Shown here one piece after another: positions 50,701-61,551 of a DNA stretch of 64,000 nt. The notes beneath the pieces are model-generated. The model worked only from the letters and a program-made list of their open reading frames with translations. It was not told the origin of the DNA and ran no database searches. This DNA comes from Odobenus rosmarus divergens (Eukaryota > Chordata > Mammalia > Carnivora > Odobenidae), in assembly GCF_000321225.1 (NCBI RefSeq), contig NW_004451861.1, positions 343,131 to 407,130 on the forward strand, written 5' to 3'. Position numbers and translations under genes: made by a program. Each line of letters opens with the position of its first letter. Position 1 is the first letter of the stretch.

Positions 50701-53700
50701 CCATCCTCCTCATTGATTGTCATGGGGCACAGTTAAGAAATCCTCTTGTGAGATCATACTGCCCAGAATTCATTCCCTTTAGGGAATCCTATGCAAAACT
50801 CAAAAAACAAAACAAAAACAAAAACAAACAAACCAGAAAGAAATCCTAGGCAAAACTCCACTTCGAGAGACAGAATCAGATTAGTGATTATCCTGCAGAA
50901 GCCCATGTTCAGATAAGGTAAAGATATTTTGAGTGGGAGAAAATTTTAAATAGGACAAAAATTCCACGATACGTGTTTCAGGGTTGTTGATCCAGTGAAA
51001 TAAGTGATTTTCCATGGTAACTGTCCTTCTCCTTTGTCATGATTATCGGGGAGGGGAACAAAGGGACATCTCACATAAACGTAGTTAAATAGTAAATGAG
51101 CTGCTCTCTAATTTTAAAATGAGGCCCAGCAGCCTCATGGCTCCTCAGAGCTGTGGCCACTCGAGGGCTCTGGAACTTGTCTGAGGGTGAGGACAAGGTG
51201 TGGCTTGGATGGTGATGGTTTACGTTGAGTCCTCTTCTTGTTCCAAGTGACCACACAGAAGGTACTCAATCGTTTATTTTTTAATCAAAGAATAAATGGT
51301 GGCAAAAATAATGGCATTGAATTTCATCTACAAGTCATTGTTTTATCTATTTTCAGGTAAGACAAGGTCTAAGATCAAGTCAAGATTTCGGTTATTTTTT
51401 TAACGGGCACGTATTACTGATTATGCCAGCAGGTAGAAAGTTCCTCTGTTAGACATTCATTTACTGAGTCCGTAATGATGTTATTTGCACCTTCTACATG
51501 GAAAGCTCTAGTTTAGAGTCAATGAGAGGCTATAAAGAATCTTGATCCCTACCTCAGTGACTGTGTTGTCTAGTTTGAGAAACAACCTGTACCAGACAGA
51601 ACATCATATGAGTGACACAGATTAATGTTTATATGAGAGAATAACTTCCAGCTAGAAAGGCAGAAAAACACAGATTTTATATTTTAGGAAGTGTAGATCC
51701 TTAGGATGCTGTAGTCATGCTATGTAGTATATAAATGTCAAGTAAAAAAAAAAGTATGGATGTTACTTTTGGTTCTGCTCAAGAATCTGGAAGAATTCTG
51801 CATATAAAAACATTTGCATGATATGAGACATACTGGAGTTACTGTATTGGAAACGGGCAATTAGAATACCACAGGGTTGGGATGTACAGATTAAATATCT
51901 GGTGAATTTAGATCTTGCTGGGAAATCTGTTTTGATTTATAACAGTGGTTGGAAACCCTTCCAAGAGGCATTATCATCTTCTTAATTCTTAGGAAACTTG
52001 TAAGTCCTTTGACAACTGACTCTCTTGGAATTTATCAAAGTCATCATTATAAACTGTCTCTGGTTCATTTCTGTTCTAGATATTCATTCCTATTCCAATA
52101 GATTGTATTTCTTGAGAGCTGGAACTGTATCTTTTACCCTCCCAGGACCTAAGCAACAGTAGGGTAAATGTTAGTGGGATGAATGGACTTCTAGCTCAGT
52201 GCCTTATAAGGACTGGAGCTCAGGAACTGTTTATTTAGAAGAGGAGAGGCATGCTTACCAGAGTTTGCATTTCTGGGAAGCAGCTGTTGAGACAGAGATA
52301 GGAGAGGTAGGTGGGAGACAGGTTATTGAGAAGTGACATCTGTGACAGGAAGCAAAGCAGAGTTCGGCATGAAGAGCCATTGACCATGATGATGCAGATG
52401 TGACAAGTCTCTGCCAGCCCACAGGGAGCTCTCCATAAAGCTCGCTGGTGAGAGTTCCTCTCGGGGCAGAAATGGCCAGGATCTTGCACTGTGCACTTGT
52501 TCAGGCCTGGGCTGAGGGCTACTGGAGGAGGGCCTGCCCGTGGCTCGGGGATCTGATGCTGAGGTGGATCCTTAAGGAGCTGCTGCTGGAGGCTGTCAGC
52601 TGCCTAGGCAACCCCACCCCCCATCCCAGCGGGGCCAAGAGTCTATTTTTGCGGGAGGGGATGGGCAGTGCATCTTCGATACACGTTTGTGATGTGTTTT
52701 GCGAAATGACCTATTTTGGCTGCTTTGTGGCTTATAGACATTATTCTTTTTCTTGAACAATTATTATTCTGGACTAGCAAAATTGATCAGTATTGCTATA
52801 GATTATTTGAGTATTGGGGGAAACCTTGACTCTGTACTTTTCAGACTAGCTTTTTTTGGGGGGGGAAATGATGTTATAGTCCATATGAAATATTAATCAT
52901 CATCATTCTTTGAATGTCCATTTTTGGTTAGGTACTGAATTTTTAAAACTTAACCTTTTCAAACCTCAGTTTCTTCATCTCTGAAGTAATTATGATAAAA
53001 GCATTAAATTGGTGGGTTGTTACAGGATTAAACAAGAGAGCGTATATAAGATTCAAAGTATAGTGGTACCAGGAACATTCTGTATATGTTCATTAAAGAG
53101 ACAAAAGCAACAGGAAGAAAATAAAGAGCTCATGTTCAGAACCAGTATGCACTTGGCCTTCTCAGGTGAGGAAATCAGAATCCTTGCACACCTTCCATGG
53201 GAGAAGTCTCGGTTTATGACGGTGCATTCGGAAGAACCCGAACCACTTTCATGCAGGCTCGATTTCTTCATTGATTTGTATTTTTCCCCAGAAATCTCTT
53301 AGTAAAGCTGATGGCATTTTGACATTTTATAGATGCCCTTCATAACATAATGCAATTCTTCATGCATTGCATGTGTATGCAAATTCTGGCATAGAAAAAA
53401 GTAACTTTTTTTTTTGTGAATTTCAGCACTGATGTCAATGTCTTAGTAGAAGAGATACAGAAAGCAGAGCCTCTAATCACAGCTTCACGATCAGATCAAG
53501 TAAAGCTTTTAATACAGAGATTACAAGATAAACTCAGACAGCACAGTAACCACAAATTTTATCTTTTTAAGGTAATGCATGTATTAAAAAAAACCTAGAA
53601 CTTCAGTGAATTAGTTGTTTCCTATCAATCTGAGACAAAATACAGATTATATTTTCTCTTTACCTCTGTGCCTCACATATATTTGCTGAGACTAAGTCTC

Positions 53701-56700
53701 AACAAGTACCTGTTTATTGACTGAATAAAATTCTAACATTTATTTCTTGAGGAGTTAAAGAGAGATTTGTAGTAAGTTTGGCTGTTCTTTACAATGTTAA
53801 ATTTAAGGGGTGACCATTAAGGTAGTTTTAAGTTATTGAAAACTTAAAATTCTTTTCAGTTGGAGTAATATTAAGAAGTTGTAGTTCATGGTATATCAAT
53901 ATTTAATATTTTCTGCTTCCAGGTGAACTAAACTATATTTCAGTAAATTATTTATTGACATAACTTATATAATAATTTTAATGCAGTATAAATGTACCTA
54001 TTTTTCTCTATAGCTTTTGCTATAAGTAAAAATATCACAAATATTGTCACTTATTCAGGACAGTTGTATTTTTTCTTAATTATTTAACAATATTTAGTAG
54101 TTTATTCTAGTATTGCTCCATATTACACTGATTTTCTCTTTATGATTTAAATAAAATTATAAGAAAATGTAATTGTTATTTATATACTTGACATATTCTG
54201 ATACAAGATATTCAATCTTTTGTAGTCATCCCTTCAATGTATTATTGAATGAAGAAATTATTCTTGTGATATCTCTTTGTTCCAGCAGGTGGCACTATTT
54301 AACTTCAAATATGAGCTCTGTACATCGCCTAACCTTATAATTTATCCTCCAAAGGGAACATTTTTGATAGTGAAAGGGGACACTATTAATAATTATATTC
54401 CTGCAGTAGAAATAACTGAGACTGTCCCAGCCTTGCCACTCTATCTATAAACAGACTATCCAATTTATGTATGTTCATTCGATAAATATTTAGCATCCAC
54501 CATGTGTTTGATAATGTAGAAAGATAAGATATACTCTGACTCTAGAGGAGCTTTAAGATTCCAAAAGTAATAACTAATTGTAAAATCTATATTTAAAACA
54601 TATTTGGTATATTTCCTCTATATACTATTCATGCATATGTACAAAACCTTGTGTAGTACTTAAAAGAAAATATTATAAATTAGTGCTATTTGATATCTTA
54701 TTTAATAGCAGTAATTTATCTTAAAAGCAAATTCATGGAAAACACAGATCTAATTATGTTTTTGCAATTATTTGTAACTATCAAATGTCTTATTGGTCTT
54801 AATGGTAGAAGGCACAATGTATTTTTTTTTCATTTGTTCAGATAGTGACTATTGTCCATTTATTTATAATTAAGACAAACTTGAATGTCTTCATTAGTTT
54901 GAAGTTAAAATTAATGAGTTAAACTTAATTTTTTCAGCTTAAAACAAATTGTGTTTTCTTTCATTGAAGGTTCTCAGAGCACATATACTGCCATTGACTA
55001 ATGTTGCACTTAATAAATCAGGCTCATGGTAAGGTTCTCAAATTTATTATTTAAAATTTTAAATTTTAATTTATTTAAAGATTTTATTTATTTGAGAGAG
55101 AGAGAGAGAGTGAGCGAGAGAGAGAGAGCACGAGCAGGGCAGGAGTGGGGAGGGGCAGAAGGAGAGGGATGAGCAGACTCTTCCCAGAGTGGGGAGCCTG
55201 ATGCAGGGATCAGTCCTAGGACCCCAGGATAATTACCTGAGCCAAAGGCAGGTGCTTAACCAACTGAGCCACCCAGGTGCCCCTAAAATTTTAAAATTTT
55301 TAAATGAAAAAAATTTATTATTAGACTTTATATTTTATAGTGGTTTTAGGTTTATAGCAGAATTAAGCAGAAGGTACAGAGATTTGCCATGTACACCTGG
55401 TCCCCATACACCCTCAGATTCCCTCTTTGATGGCCCTACATTGACAAATACGTCATTATCACTCAAAGTTCGTAGTTTACATTAGGGGTCACTCTTACTT
55501 TCGTACATTCTAGGGGTTGACAAATGTGTAATGACAGGGATCCACTATTAAGACATCACACAGAGCAGTTTCTCTGCCCTGAGAATCCTCTGTGCTCCAC
55601 CTCTTTATATCTATATTTCCATTTCTATTCTTTATTTCTAATTTTTAACAACCAAGGAATAAAAATTTCTTTTTTAAAATTAAACTTATATATATTTACA
55701 GTGACATGATTGGAATACACAGTAAATGTTACAGTTGAGCTAATTAACATTTTACCTCCTCACAGTTACCATTTCTGTGTGAAGAAAGCACTTGAAATGT
55801 ATTCTTTCAGCATATTTCCAGTATTCAATCCAGTATTATTAACTACAGTCATTGTGCCTCTGCATTGTGTCTCTAGACCTACTCATCCCGCATAACTGCA
55901 ATGTCATACTCCTTGACCAACGTCTCTCCATTTCTCCCACTCCCCAGTCCCTGGTGACTACTGTTCTCCTCTCTGCTTCTATGAATTTGACTTTCTTTTT
56001 TTTTTAGATTCCACATGTAAGTGAGATCAGACAATATTTGTCTTTCTGTGGCTGGATTATTTCACTTAGCATAATGTCCTCCAGGTTCATTCACCTTGTT
56101 GCAAATGGCAGCATTTCCTTCTTTCTCATGGCTGAATAATATTCCATTCTTTCCTTGATAGACATTTATGTTGTTTCCATATCTTGGCTACTGTGAACAA
56201 TGCTGCAAAGAACATGGGAGTGCACATATCTCTATGAGATTCTGATTTCATTTTTTGGATATGCACCCAGAAGTGAGATTGCTGGATCATATGGTAGTTC
56301 TATTTTTAATTTTTTTTGGAACCACCATCCTGTCTTCCATCATGTCTGTACCAATTTACATCCCTGAAGAAGCTAAGAGGAAATGCCTAAAGAAGAATCA
56401 AAGACACACTGCCTTGTCAACGCTTTTGTTTATTTGAGTTTCAATGTCAGGATTTGTGCTCAACTTTTATCATTCCCACTTGACATAGAGACTGACTTTC
56501 TAATTTTGTGCATTTTTTTTTCTGTGTTGGGGAAGTATCTTTCCTAGTGGAATAGTTAAGGAATAACTAAGATACTATTATTTTACTTTAAAATTTGAGA
56601 GGCCAACATACTAATTATTCCTGTAGTAGAATAGTCATGTAAGAGGATTGCAAATCTGAAGCAAATATTCATTGAACACTTACTAGTGTGCCAGTCATGT

Positions 56701-59700
56701 TCCAGGTTTACAATGGCGGTAAACCAGATGGGGGGAAGAACTAGCACGTATAATAAAGGAAAGCAAAAACGAATTCTGCAGAGACTAGCAAAGAGGTCAA
56801 TGTGGCGGCACAGGGTGTGCTTTGGGGCAAAGTTGAAATCCCAGAGACAGCCAGTGCTGCTGGCCTTGTGGGCCATGAGCAGAAGTTTGGATCTTCCTCC
56901 AGATTGCTAGGAAGCCATCTAAGGAAGGTTAAAAAATAACTCCAATTTCAGGGTGGAAAATAGACTTATAGGGACCATGTGTGAGCCAAGACTCATAGAA
57001 GATGGTTTCATTTGTTGAGGCAAGTGATGGAGGCTGATGAGAAGTGGCCACCCTAGGGCTGTATTTTGAGATTGAGCTAACAGAATTTACTAATAGGTTG
57101 TGTGTGGTATGTGACGGAAAGAGAGGAGGGACGGTGCTAAGATTTTATGGTCTGACCAATGGGAAGAATGATGCTGTTCATCGAGATATGTTAGAGTTTC
57201 AGAAAATGTTACTGATTAATGCTTTAATTATTAATTATTTATATTATAAGAATGATTATTGGCAGTATTACTCTATTTTATTTAGTGACTCCTTTTTGGG
57301 TTAGGGATAAATTGGAAAGTTTCTAATCAAAGGATTTAGATATTCCCAATTTAACTGTTCTGCATCCACAGTTTCCATTGTAAAAAGCAAGATAAATGGG
57401 CTTACAATCTTGAGAGTAAAAAAAAAATGAGGTCTTTATTAACACACTGCTATTGTCACTTTGTGATTCATATATATTCCTTGTGTTAGCTTTATCACAG
57501 GAAGCTATGATCGGACATGTAAAGTCTGGGACACTGCATCTGGAGAGGAGCTTCACACCCTGGAGGGCCACAGGAATGTGGTCTATGCCATAGCATTCAA
57601 CAATCCTTACGGGTATGAAGACATAATCCATTAATTTGTTTATTCTTTTCTCCCTCTGTTTACTGGAGGAGGAAAGGAAAAAAAAGAACTAAAATTTGTC
57701 AAGTGCCTGGTGTGTGCTTTGAAAGCCTTCTAAATGCCTTCCTCAGTGCTTAAAGGAGTTTTGGGACAGGTATTACTGTTCTCATATAAAGTATATAAAG
57801 TTCAAGTACCCTTCCTGGGATCACATAGTAGTAAAGAGGAGAGCGAGAGTCCAAGTCCAAGCAGAGCTGAATTCCTTCCCTTGGGGGTTCTCTGACAGGC
57901 AGTTCCTACTGATGTTTATAGCAATGGCTTCTGGAGACTGTGACATACCCACATAACATGGTTTACTTTGTTTAGAAGTTAATTTACAGTCTTTAGCAGG
58001 AAAAGTATGTATGGTAACATGCTACATTAACAGTACAAAATATAATCGCATTTTTCAACCAACCTCTAGTTAACTGATTCAACAGATTAAGTTAGTTCTC
58101 TAGCTCTCCTTCTGCTCCCTGAATGCTTGCAGCAACTGGGCCAGCCACTGGTATGCCCAGCTTCTTGTCCCACTGGTTAGGCATAAACTTACCAAGAGTT
58201 AGTTGTGTCTGTCCATCAGCCTGCTTATGTTGGTTGTGCTTTCAATTGTAATTATGGAATTTAATTGAGTATTGCTTAAACTAATGCAATATGAGTGTGA
58301 AAATAAAGCTGTTGTTTTTTTGTGAAAACATAGATAAGGCAAATCTTCGAAAAAATTATTACTAAATGAAGTTGTAGATGAGATCAATGTAAAAATTAGA
58401 AAACACACTGAAACATTTAGAAAACCTTTGTATTCAGATTGTTCTGCAAGTATGTTTATGTTCTCATTCCATTTTTAGGAAAAGAATTGGAAGTGGTAGA
58501 GGTTGGATATGATTTCTGGAAGACAAATAACGAGCTCTGGTTAGCCAAAGAAAAGGCCTTGGCCTTGCATATTTGAGTAAAAAAATTTTAATGTGTGTCT
58601 TTTTTCTTGATGGCTCACTTTGACTTTTTCCATTTGCCAAGCTGTTTCAATAAATATAGGTATTATGATGACTAGAACAAAACAGCAATGGTTTGCTGCA
58701 AGGAGAAAGATCCATGTGATTTCTCCTGGTAGAGACTTTGAGGATGATATGGGGCTCAAGCAGAAGCGTGGAAGATGGAAGACAGAGGGAAGGGGAGGAC
58801 TCCTAGGTGAGGGCACCCTGTAGCTTCGGAGGGTAGGTGGGACTTCATCTGGCTCACCAGCACCCCCAGCTCTCTAGTGGACATTTCGTGGTGAGAAGCA
58901 AAAGAGGGCAAGATCAGAACATTCTGTATAGTTTGAACTCTGTTCTGGAGAACCGAGTTGTGATGAAAGTCTCAGTGAAAGTGCTGTTTCAGGAGGGCTG
59001 TTCTGGCAGAGACAAGGGGCCAGAGGGTTTGGAGTGGGCTGAAACAGGAGGCAAGGAGATTAGTTGGAGGCAGATAAAGTGATAGATTCAGGAGAAGATG
59101 AAAGCAGTGTAGGATAGTGGTAGGAGCAATAAAGGGAATTTTATAAAAATTTGATGCACTTAGAGTTGAAATTTTATACCATAAATATTAAAAACTTGAT
59201 ATGTAGGTTGCTAATATCATTACATCACTTTAAAATGTAACACACTTTTAAAACACAGTAATTGTGATGGCACAAACTTAATTGGTACATTAAAATGATT
59301 AAATATTCTCCAGTTGCATTACCAAAAATTTAACTGTGATGTATGCAGTTTTACATTGTAGACAATGATAATTTTTATAATACCTTATCGCACCAACCTG
59401 TGGGAGAGAAAGATTTTACTGACATTATAAATGATAATGTTTTACTTCTAGTATAATTTCTACTTTAATTGCAATGTTATTTAAAGGACTTTAAAAGTAT
59501 ATTCTTAAAATATAAAAAAAAATAAAAGTATATACTTTATAATATAATACCATATCCTATAAAGTCTACTTAAAAGATATGCTATTTTTGCATGCCTATC
59601 TGAGAACATAGTTTTTTGGGGGGATAAAGAGGTAAAAAATGCTTCATCTTTTGGCCCTTTTATTGGATTCTACCAAGACCCCCTGATGAAAAACTTGCTT

Positions 59701-59819
59701 GTCCAATTACATAGTCTGATGACTTATGTATGGATTAAAGCAGCATTTTCCATGGCATTTTGGGGCATTGGGGTTTCAGCAGAATAAGTTCAAGATAGCC
59801 ACCAAAGAATGAGAGGGAA

Positions 59820-59850
<31 letters not shown>

Positions 59851-61342
59851 GAGAGAGAGAAATAGAGGAGAGGGAGAGGGAGAGAGAGAGAGATGAACTT
59901 CAGCCAGTTTAGTGTTTGTGTGTTCTATACATTAGGTCAGGAGTAAGCTTTGATTCAATAAAGTAATTCTAAAAAAAATATGTAATCAGTATTATCTTTT
60001 ATCATGTAGTGGCATATGGATATACAGAGCAGTGTGTGATCAAACAGAAATTAATTGAGAAACAACAGCAACTTGAGACAATATGTTTGAGGGGCAGGAG
60101 GGATGGGAAATGGAAGGAAGGAGTAAATAAAGAGCACACAAGGCTCTCAGCATGTCTGAGCAGAAGGTGGCGGACATCAGCAGCTGATGAGGAATGCCCG
60201 GACTGGATGGAGAGAGAGCCAGTGCAGACTCTGGGCTGATAACCAGTCTTGAGTGTTAGGAAGCTCTAGGTGGGTTGGGTGGGTATTCTCCAAAACAAAC
60301 TGTCCCTGGAGCATGGACAGAAAGGACCTCACTCCCTTTAGTATCAGAGACCACAGAAACAGTATGTGGGTGGCTTGAGAACAAAGGAGAGATACAGGGC
60401 ATCAGGGTTAGTTTGGACAAAATATCAATTCTGCAACTGTACCAAGCATATAGAATTTGCTTCATGATATGTATTTGGGATCTTAAGACCTTTCACACTT
60501 TTGAACAATGAACTTGCACTGTAATTGATGACCCAGTTGGGTGAACACTTTGATGATTTGCTGTAAAAGACAGGGGTCAACGGTAAAGGAAAAGCTTTAG
60601 TTTCATGGTCAAAGGTTAAATAGGCCAACCTACTCTAATCTGTTGACCCTAACTCTGCTCTACGGTGTACACTGGAAGCCTCTTGTTTGAAAGGGACTGG
60701 TCTTTACCATATGTCCTCTCTAGACCCTCCCTCTTGTTCAAGGACCTTACAATTAGAGTAATATTGGCATTATTTTCCCAAGGAGACACTAAGTTCTCAA
60801 AACCTTATCTAGCCATATGGTTAATTGGATTTATATCTTTTCATTCTTCTTTTAAATTCAACATTATCCTAGACCTACTAATAGAATTTTTCTGTGTCCT
60901 TGCAGCTCAGACATTATTCATTTCCATTTGATAAGAATTTTCTAAACTGAATTTTGTACCATATTCATTGTGCTAATTTAAAAATTTATTGTAATCCCAA
61001 AGATAAATTTATACCTTTAATGTAAAATATTTAAAATTAAACATTTAAACTGATACTATTGAAAAAAATTAGACCTTAATTTTGTTGTCCACTGAAACAA
61101 ATGTCAGATTGCTTATTGTTTTAAAACAAAGTAAATTCCTGAGTAGATAGACCGATGTATTAATATCTCTTGTCTTAATCAGTGTATCATACACTGTGCT
61201 TGAATTTGTTTTCAAAATCCACATTTTTTTTTTAAATCTTAGTGACAAAATTGCTACTGGGTCCTTTGATAAGACTTGTAAGCTATGGAGTGCAGAAACA
61301 GGAAAATGTTACCATACCTTTAGAGGTCATACAGCAGAAATA
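39355..61342 (+). CDS. DAW1: Dynein assembly factor with WD repeats 1, 5' six exons (partial)
   Basis: Spliced exons 39355-39394, 49965-50037, 53427-53571, 54970-55028, 57490-57612 and 61243-61342 give 540 bases, or 180 residues of about 415. The rest lies to the right. DAW1 (WDR69, ODA16 in Chlamydomonas) is a cytoplasmic adaptor that links outer dynein arms to intraflagellar transport (IFT46) for delivery into motile cilia. The N-terminus reads [14 protein letters not shown], then [17 protein letters not shown] and an alpha-helical segment [12 protein letters not shown] repeats follow from about residue 87: [13 protein letters not shown] closes the first blade, [13 protein letters not shown]...[14 protein letters not shown] is the second, and FRGHTAEI opens the third. 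All junctions are GT-AG with matching phase and no stops. The start at 39355 is the human start. An in-frame ATG at 39313 would add 14 residues. Confidence 0.95.
39467..39495 (+). other. Potential G-quadruplex
   Basis: Four G-runs (GGG, GGGG, GGGG, GGGG) are separated by loops of 3, 6 and 5 bases, which fits the G3+N1-7 rule. It lies 73 bases after the exon 1 donor on the transcript strand. Folding is inferred. Confidence 0.55.
39511..40154 (+). other. DAW1: DAW1 intron 1, proximal part
   Basis: The edge of the CpG island fades into ordinary sequence. Nothing else was recognised. Confidence 0.6.
40155..40374 (+). mobile_element. SINEC, sense, in DAW1 intron 1
   Basis: The element runs from GGGGCGCCTGGGTGGCTCAG at 40168 to an A-rich tail near 40361. 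AAAAATAAGA flanks both sides. It is the left arm of a close inverted SINE pair. Confidence 0.92.
40390..40619 (-). mobile_element. SINEC, antisense, in DAW1 intron 1
   Basis: The element is about 40402-40606, with a head ending GAGCCACCCAGGCACCCC. TCTGCAAAACT flanks both sides. It lies about 40 bases from the preceding sense copy. Confidence 0.92.
40620..41099 (+). other. DAW1: DAW1 intron 1, unassigned
   Basis: No exon or clear repeat. About 40940-41070 may be a MIR scrap ('ctctgggatcataataact'). Confidence 0.45.
41100..42460 (+). mobile_element. LINE-2, long sense 3' portion
   Basis: The L2 3' half in order: 'catggccccgctgaaactgc', 'gatcctcaatgacctccaac', 'ttaggtgatctcatctattc', 'ggccctacaggatcttccct', 'tcttgcttggaataatct'-like text at about 42085-42105, and the tail 'gtctagcacttagagtagtt', 'gttgaataaatgaatgag'. 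At about 1.36 kb it is long for an element of this age. All frames are broken. Confidence 0.85.
42461..44199 (+). other. DAW1: DAW1 intron 1, unassigned
   Basis: AT-rich. Nothing coding and no confident repeat. The right end may be the start of the L1 fragment that follows. Confidence 0.45.
44200..45530 (-). mobile_element. Ancient L1 fragment, split by a SINEC
   Basis: A classic antisense L1 signature: 'ggttattgaccattgtcccg', 'gctggttgtcatttgtcttt', 'tctttccccactaatttaaa', 'caacctagaatatatttttg'. It is interrupted at 44277-44504 by a SINE and its duplication. No functional frame. Confidence 0.82.
44277..44504 (-). mobile_element. SINEC with perfect 14-bp target duplication, inside L1
   Basis: The element is 44291-44490, close to consensus, with the head ending GAGCCACCCAGGCGCCCC. 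Flanks 44277-44290 and 44491-44504 are identical (ATCTTTGCTATTCT), which suggests a relatively recent insertion. Confidence 0.96.
45531..46656 (+). other. DAW1: DAW1 intron 1, with L2- and MIR-like remnants
   Basis: About 46010-46120 resembles antisense L2 ('ggtaatcaaagccatgggta'). About 46340-46530 resembles antisense MIR ('gatgccaggtgctttattta', 'gagctggaactcaaacctgg'). No exon was seen. Confidence 0.5.
46657..48338 (-). mobile_element. hAT-type DNA transposon (Tip100-like), split by a SINEC
   Basis: The ends are imperfect inverted repeats: CAGTTATTCTCAAA at the left, and CAGTGGATCTCAAAAG read inward from the right. The right interior matches an old mammalian hAT-Tip100-type element as I remember it ('ggcttaatgaaagacagctg' on the minus strand). 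Without the SINE it is about 1.4 kb. The transposase frame, if ever present, is lost, and an 8-bp target duplication is not evident. Subfamily (Arthur/Zaphod group) is a guess. Confidence 0.7.
47605..47912 (-). mobile_element. SINEC with doubled tail and perfect 16-bp target duplication
   Basis: The element is 47621-47896. Flanks 47605-47620 and 47897-47912 are identical (ACCACTTGTTAAGCTT). The tail contains AAGATTTTATTTAT twice, separated by about 50 bases of T/A-rich sequence, then an expanded (TTTA)n run at about 47690-47732. Confidence 0.95.
48370..49740 (-). mobile_element. Ancient L1 5' end and ORF1 remnant
   Basis: On the minus strand the conceptual peptide pieces [13 protein letters not shown] (about 48640-48690) and [12 protein letters not shown] (about 48450-48495) match the old-L1 ORF1 N-terminal and coiled-coil region. 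The GC-richer DNA to the right (48900-49680) would be its 5' UTR. Stops and frameshifts show it is dead. It is notable because 5' ends of old L1s are rarely kept. Confidence 0.75.
49741..49964 (+). other. DAW1: DAW1 intron 1, distal end
   Basis: AT-rich sequence leading to the TTTATAG acceptor of exon 2. Confidence 0.7.
49965..50037 (+). CDS. DAW1: DAW1 coding exon 2
   Basis: 73 bases encoding [20 protein letters not shown] and NLSS. Acceptor TTTATAG, donor GTAAAA at 50038. Human has [18 protein letters not shown] here. Confidence 0.93.
50038..53426 (+). other. DAW1: DAW1 intron 2
   Basis: Contains an antisense L1M-type fragment at about 50290-50760. About 52930-53080 looks MIR-like. No SINE. 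GC-richer sequence at 52440-52660 is open but unrecognised. Confidence 0.6.
50290..50760 (-). mobile_element. Ancient L1 3' region fragment
   Basis: 'tagaatagttttagaaagttg', 'cccccattattaatatcgta', 'gtgtggtacattggtcctaa', 'tgaccttaacatttttgagg' follow the old L1 3' layout read antisense. Confidence 0.65.
53427..53571 (+). CDS. DAW1: DAW1 coding exon 3
   Basis: 145 bases encoding residues 38-86, including [20 protein letters not shown] and FYLFK. It is the helical linker before the WD propeller. Acceptor TTTCAG, donor GTAATG at 53572. Confidence 0.95.
53572..54969 (+). other. DAW1: DAW1 intron 3
   Basis: AT-rich with no confident repeat. It holds the CTCF-like motif at 54282. Confidence 0.7.
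54282..54295 (+). promoter_or_regulatory. CTCF-like motif in DAW1 intron 3
   Basis: CCAGCAGGTGGCAC fits the CTCF core CCASYAGRKGGCRS at every position. It stands alone in AT-rich DNA and points rightward, away from the minus-strand motif at 31045. Binding is inferred. Confidence 0.7.
54970..55028 (+). CDS. DAW1: DAW1 coding exon 4
   Basis: 59 bases encoding [19 protein letters not shown] plus two bases of a cysteine codon. It starts the first WD repeat. Acceptor TTGAAG, donor GTAAGG at 55029. Confidence 0.93.
55067..55283 (-). mobile_element. SINEC in DAW1 intron 4
   Basis: TTTAAAGATTTTATTTATTT, a long GA/GC tract and a head ending GAGCCACCCAGGTGCCCC. Flanked by AAAATTTTAAA-like sequence on both sides. 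Confidence 0.92.
55306..56350 (-). mobile_element. Ancient L1, 3' end through ORF2 end
   Basis: Antisense landmarks in order: 'gtggttttaggtttatagcag', 'gtttacattaggggtcactc', 'gattccacatgtaagtgaga', 'atttcacttagcataatgtc', 'gcaaatggcagcatttcctt', 'agtgagattgctggatcata'. It is one of the better preserved old L1s here but has no intact frame. Confidence 0.9.
57490..57612 (+). CDS. DAW1: DAW1 coding exon 5
   Basis: 123 bases. It encodes [18 protein letters not shown] text (here CKVWD), the closing strand of WD repeat 1, then [17 protein letters not shown] of repeat 2. Acceptor TGTTAG, donor GTATGA at 57613. Confidence 0.95.
57613..61242 (+). other. DAW1: DAW1 intron 5
   Basis: Possible antisense MIR at about 57690-57870. 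A (GT)n(GA)n microsatellite is at 59819-59893. The rest is AT-rich and unassigned. The acceptor follows a T10 run and reads AATCTTAG. Confidence 0.6.
59819..59893. repeat. (GT)n then (GA)n compound microsatellite
   Basis: About 13 GT units followed by an interrupted GA tract. It is probably length-polymorphic. Confidence 0.95.
61243..61342 (+). CDS. DAW1: DAW1 coding exon 6
   Basis: 100 bases encoding [32 protein letters not shown]. It completes WD repeat 2 and opens repeat 3. The donor is GTGAGT at 61343 and the exon ends on a codon boundary, so the next exon should begin with the V of the human sequence. Confidence 0.95.
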
Positions 61343-61376
61343 GTGAGTATATTTATTTTATTATATTTTTATGTTA

Positions 61377-61457
61377 CTCTTTTCTTTTCCTTTCCTCTCC
61401 TTTCCTTTCCTTTCCTTTCTTTTCCTTTCCTTCCTTCCTTTCTTTTTCTCTTTCTTT

Positions 61458-61505
<48 letters not shown>

Positions 61506-61551
61506 TCCTTCCTTCCTTCCTTCCTTCCTTTTTTCTTTCTCTCTCTTTTTA
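61377..61551. repeat. Long (CTTT)n / pyrimidine tract
   Basis: An almost pure C/T run of about 175 bases, mixing CTTTC, CTTT and CCTT units. It begins 35 bases after the exon 6 donor. It gives rise to serine/phenylalanine-rich artefactual frames. Confidence 0.95.

Larger units (their letters stand above)
55029..57489 (+). other. DAW1: DAW1 intron 4
   Basis: Contains a SINEC at 55067-55283 and antisense old L1 over about 55306-56350. 56640-57200 is unassigned, possibly antisense L2-like ('cattgaacacttactagtgtg'). Confidence 0.65.
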
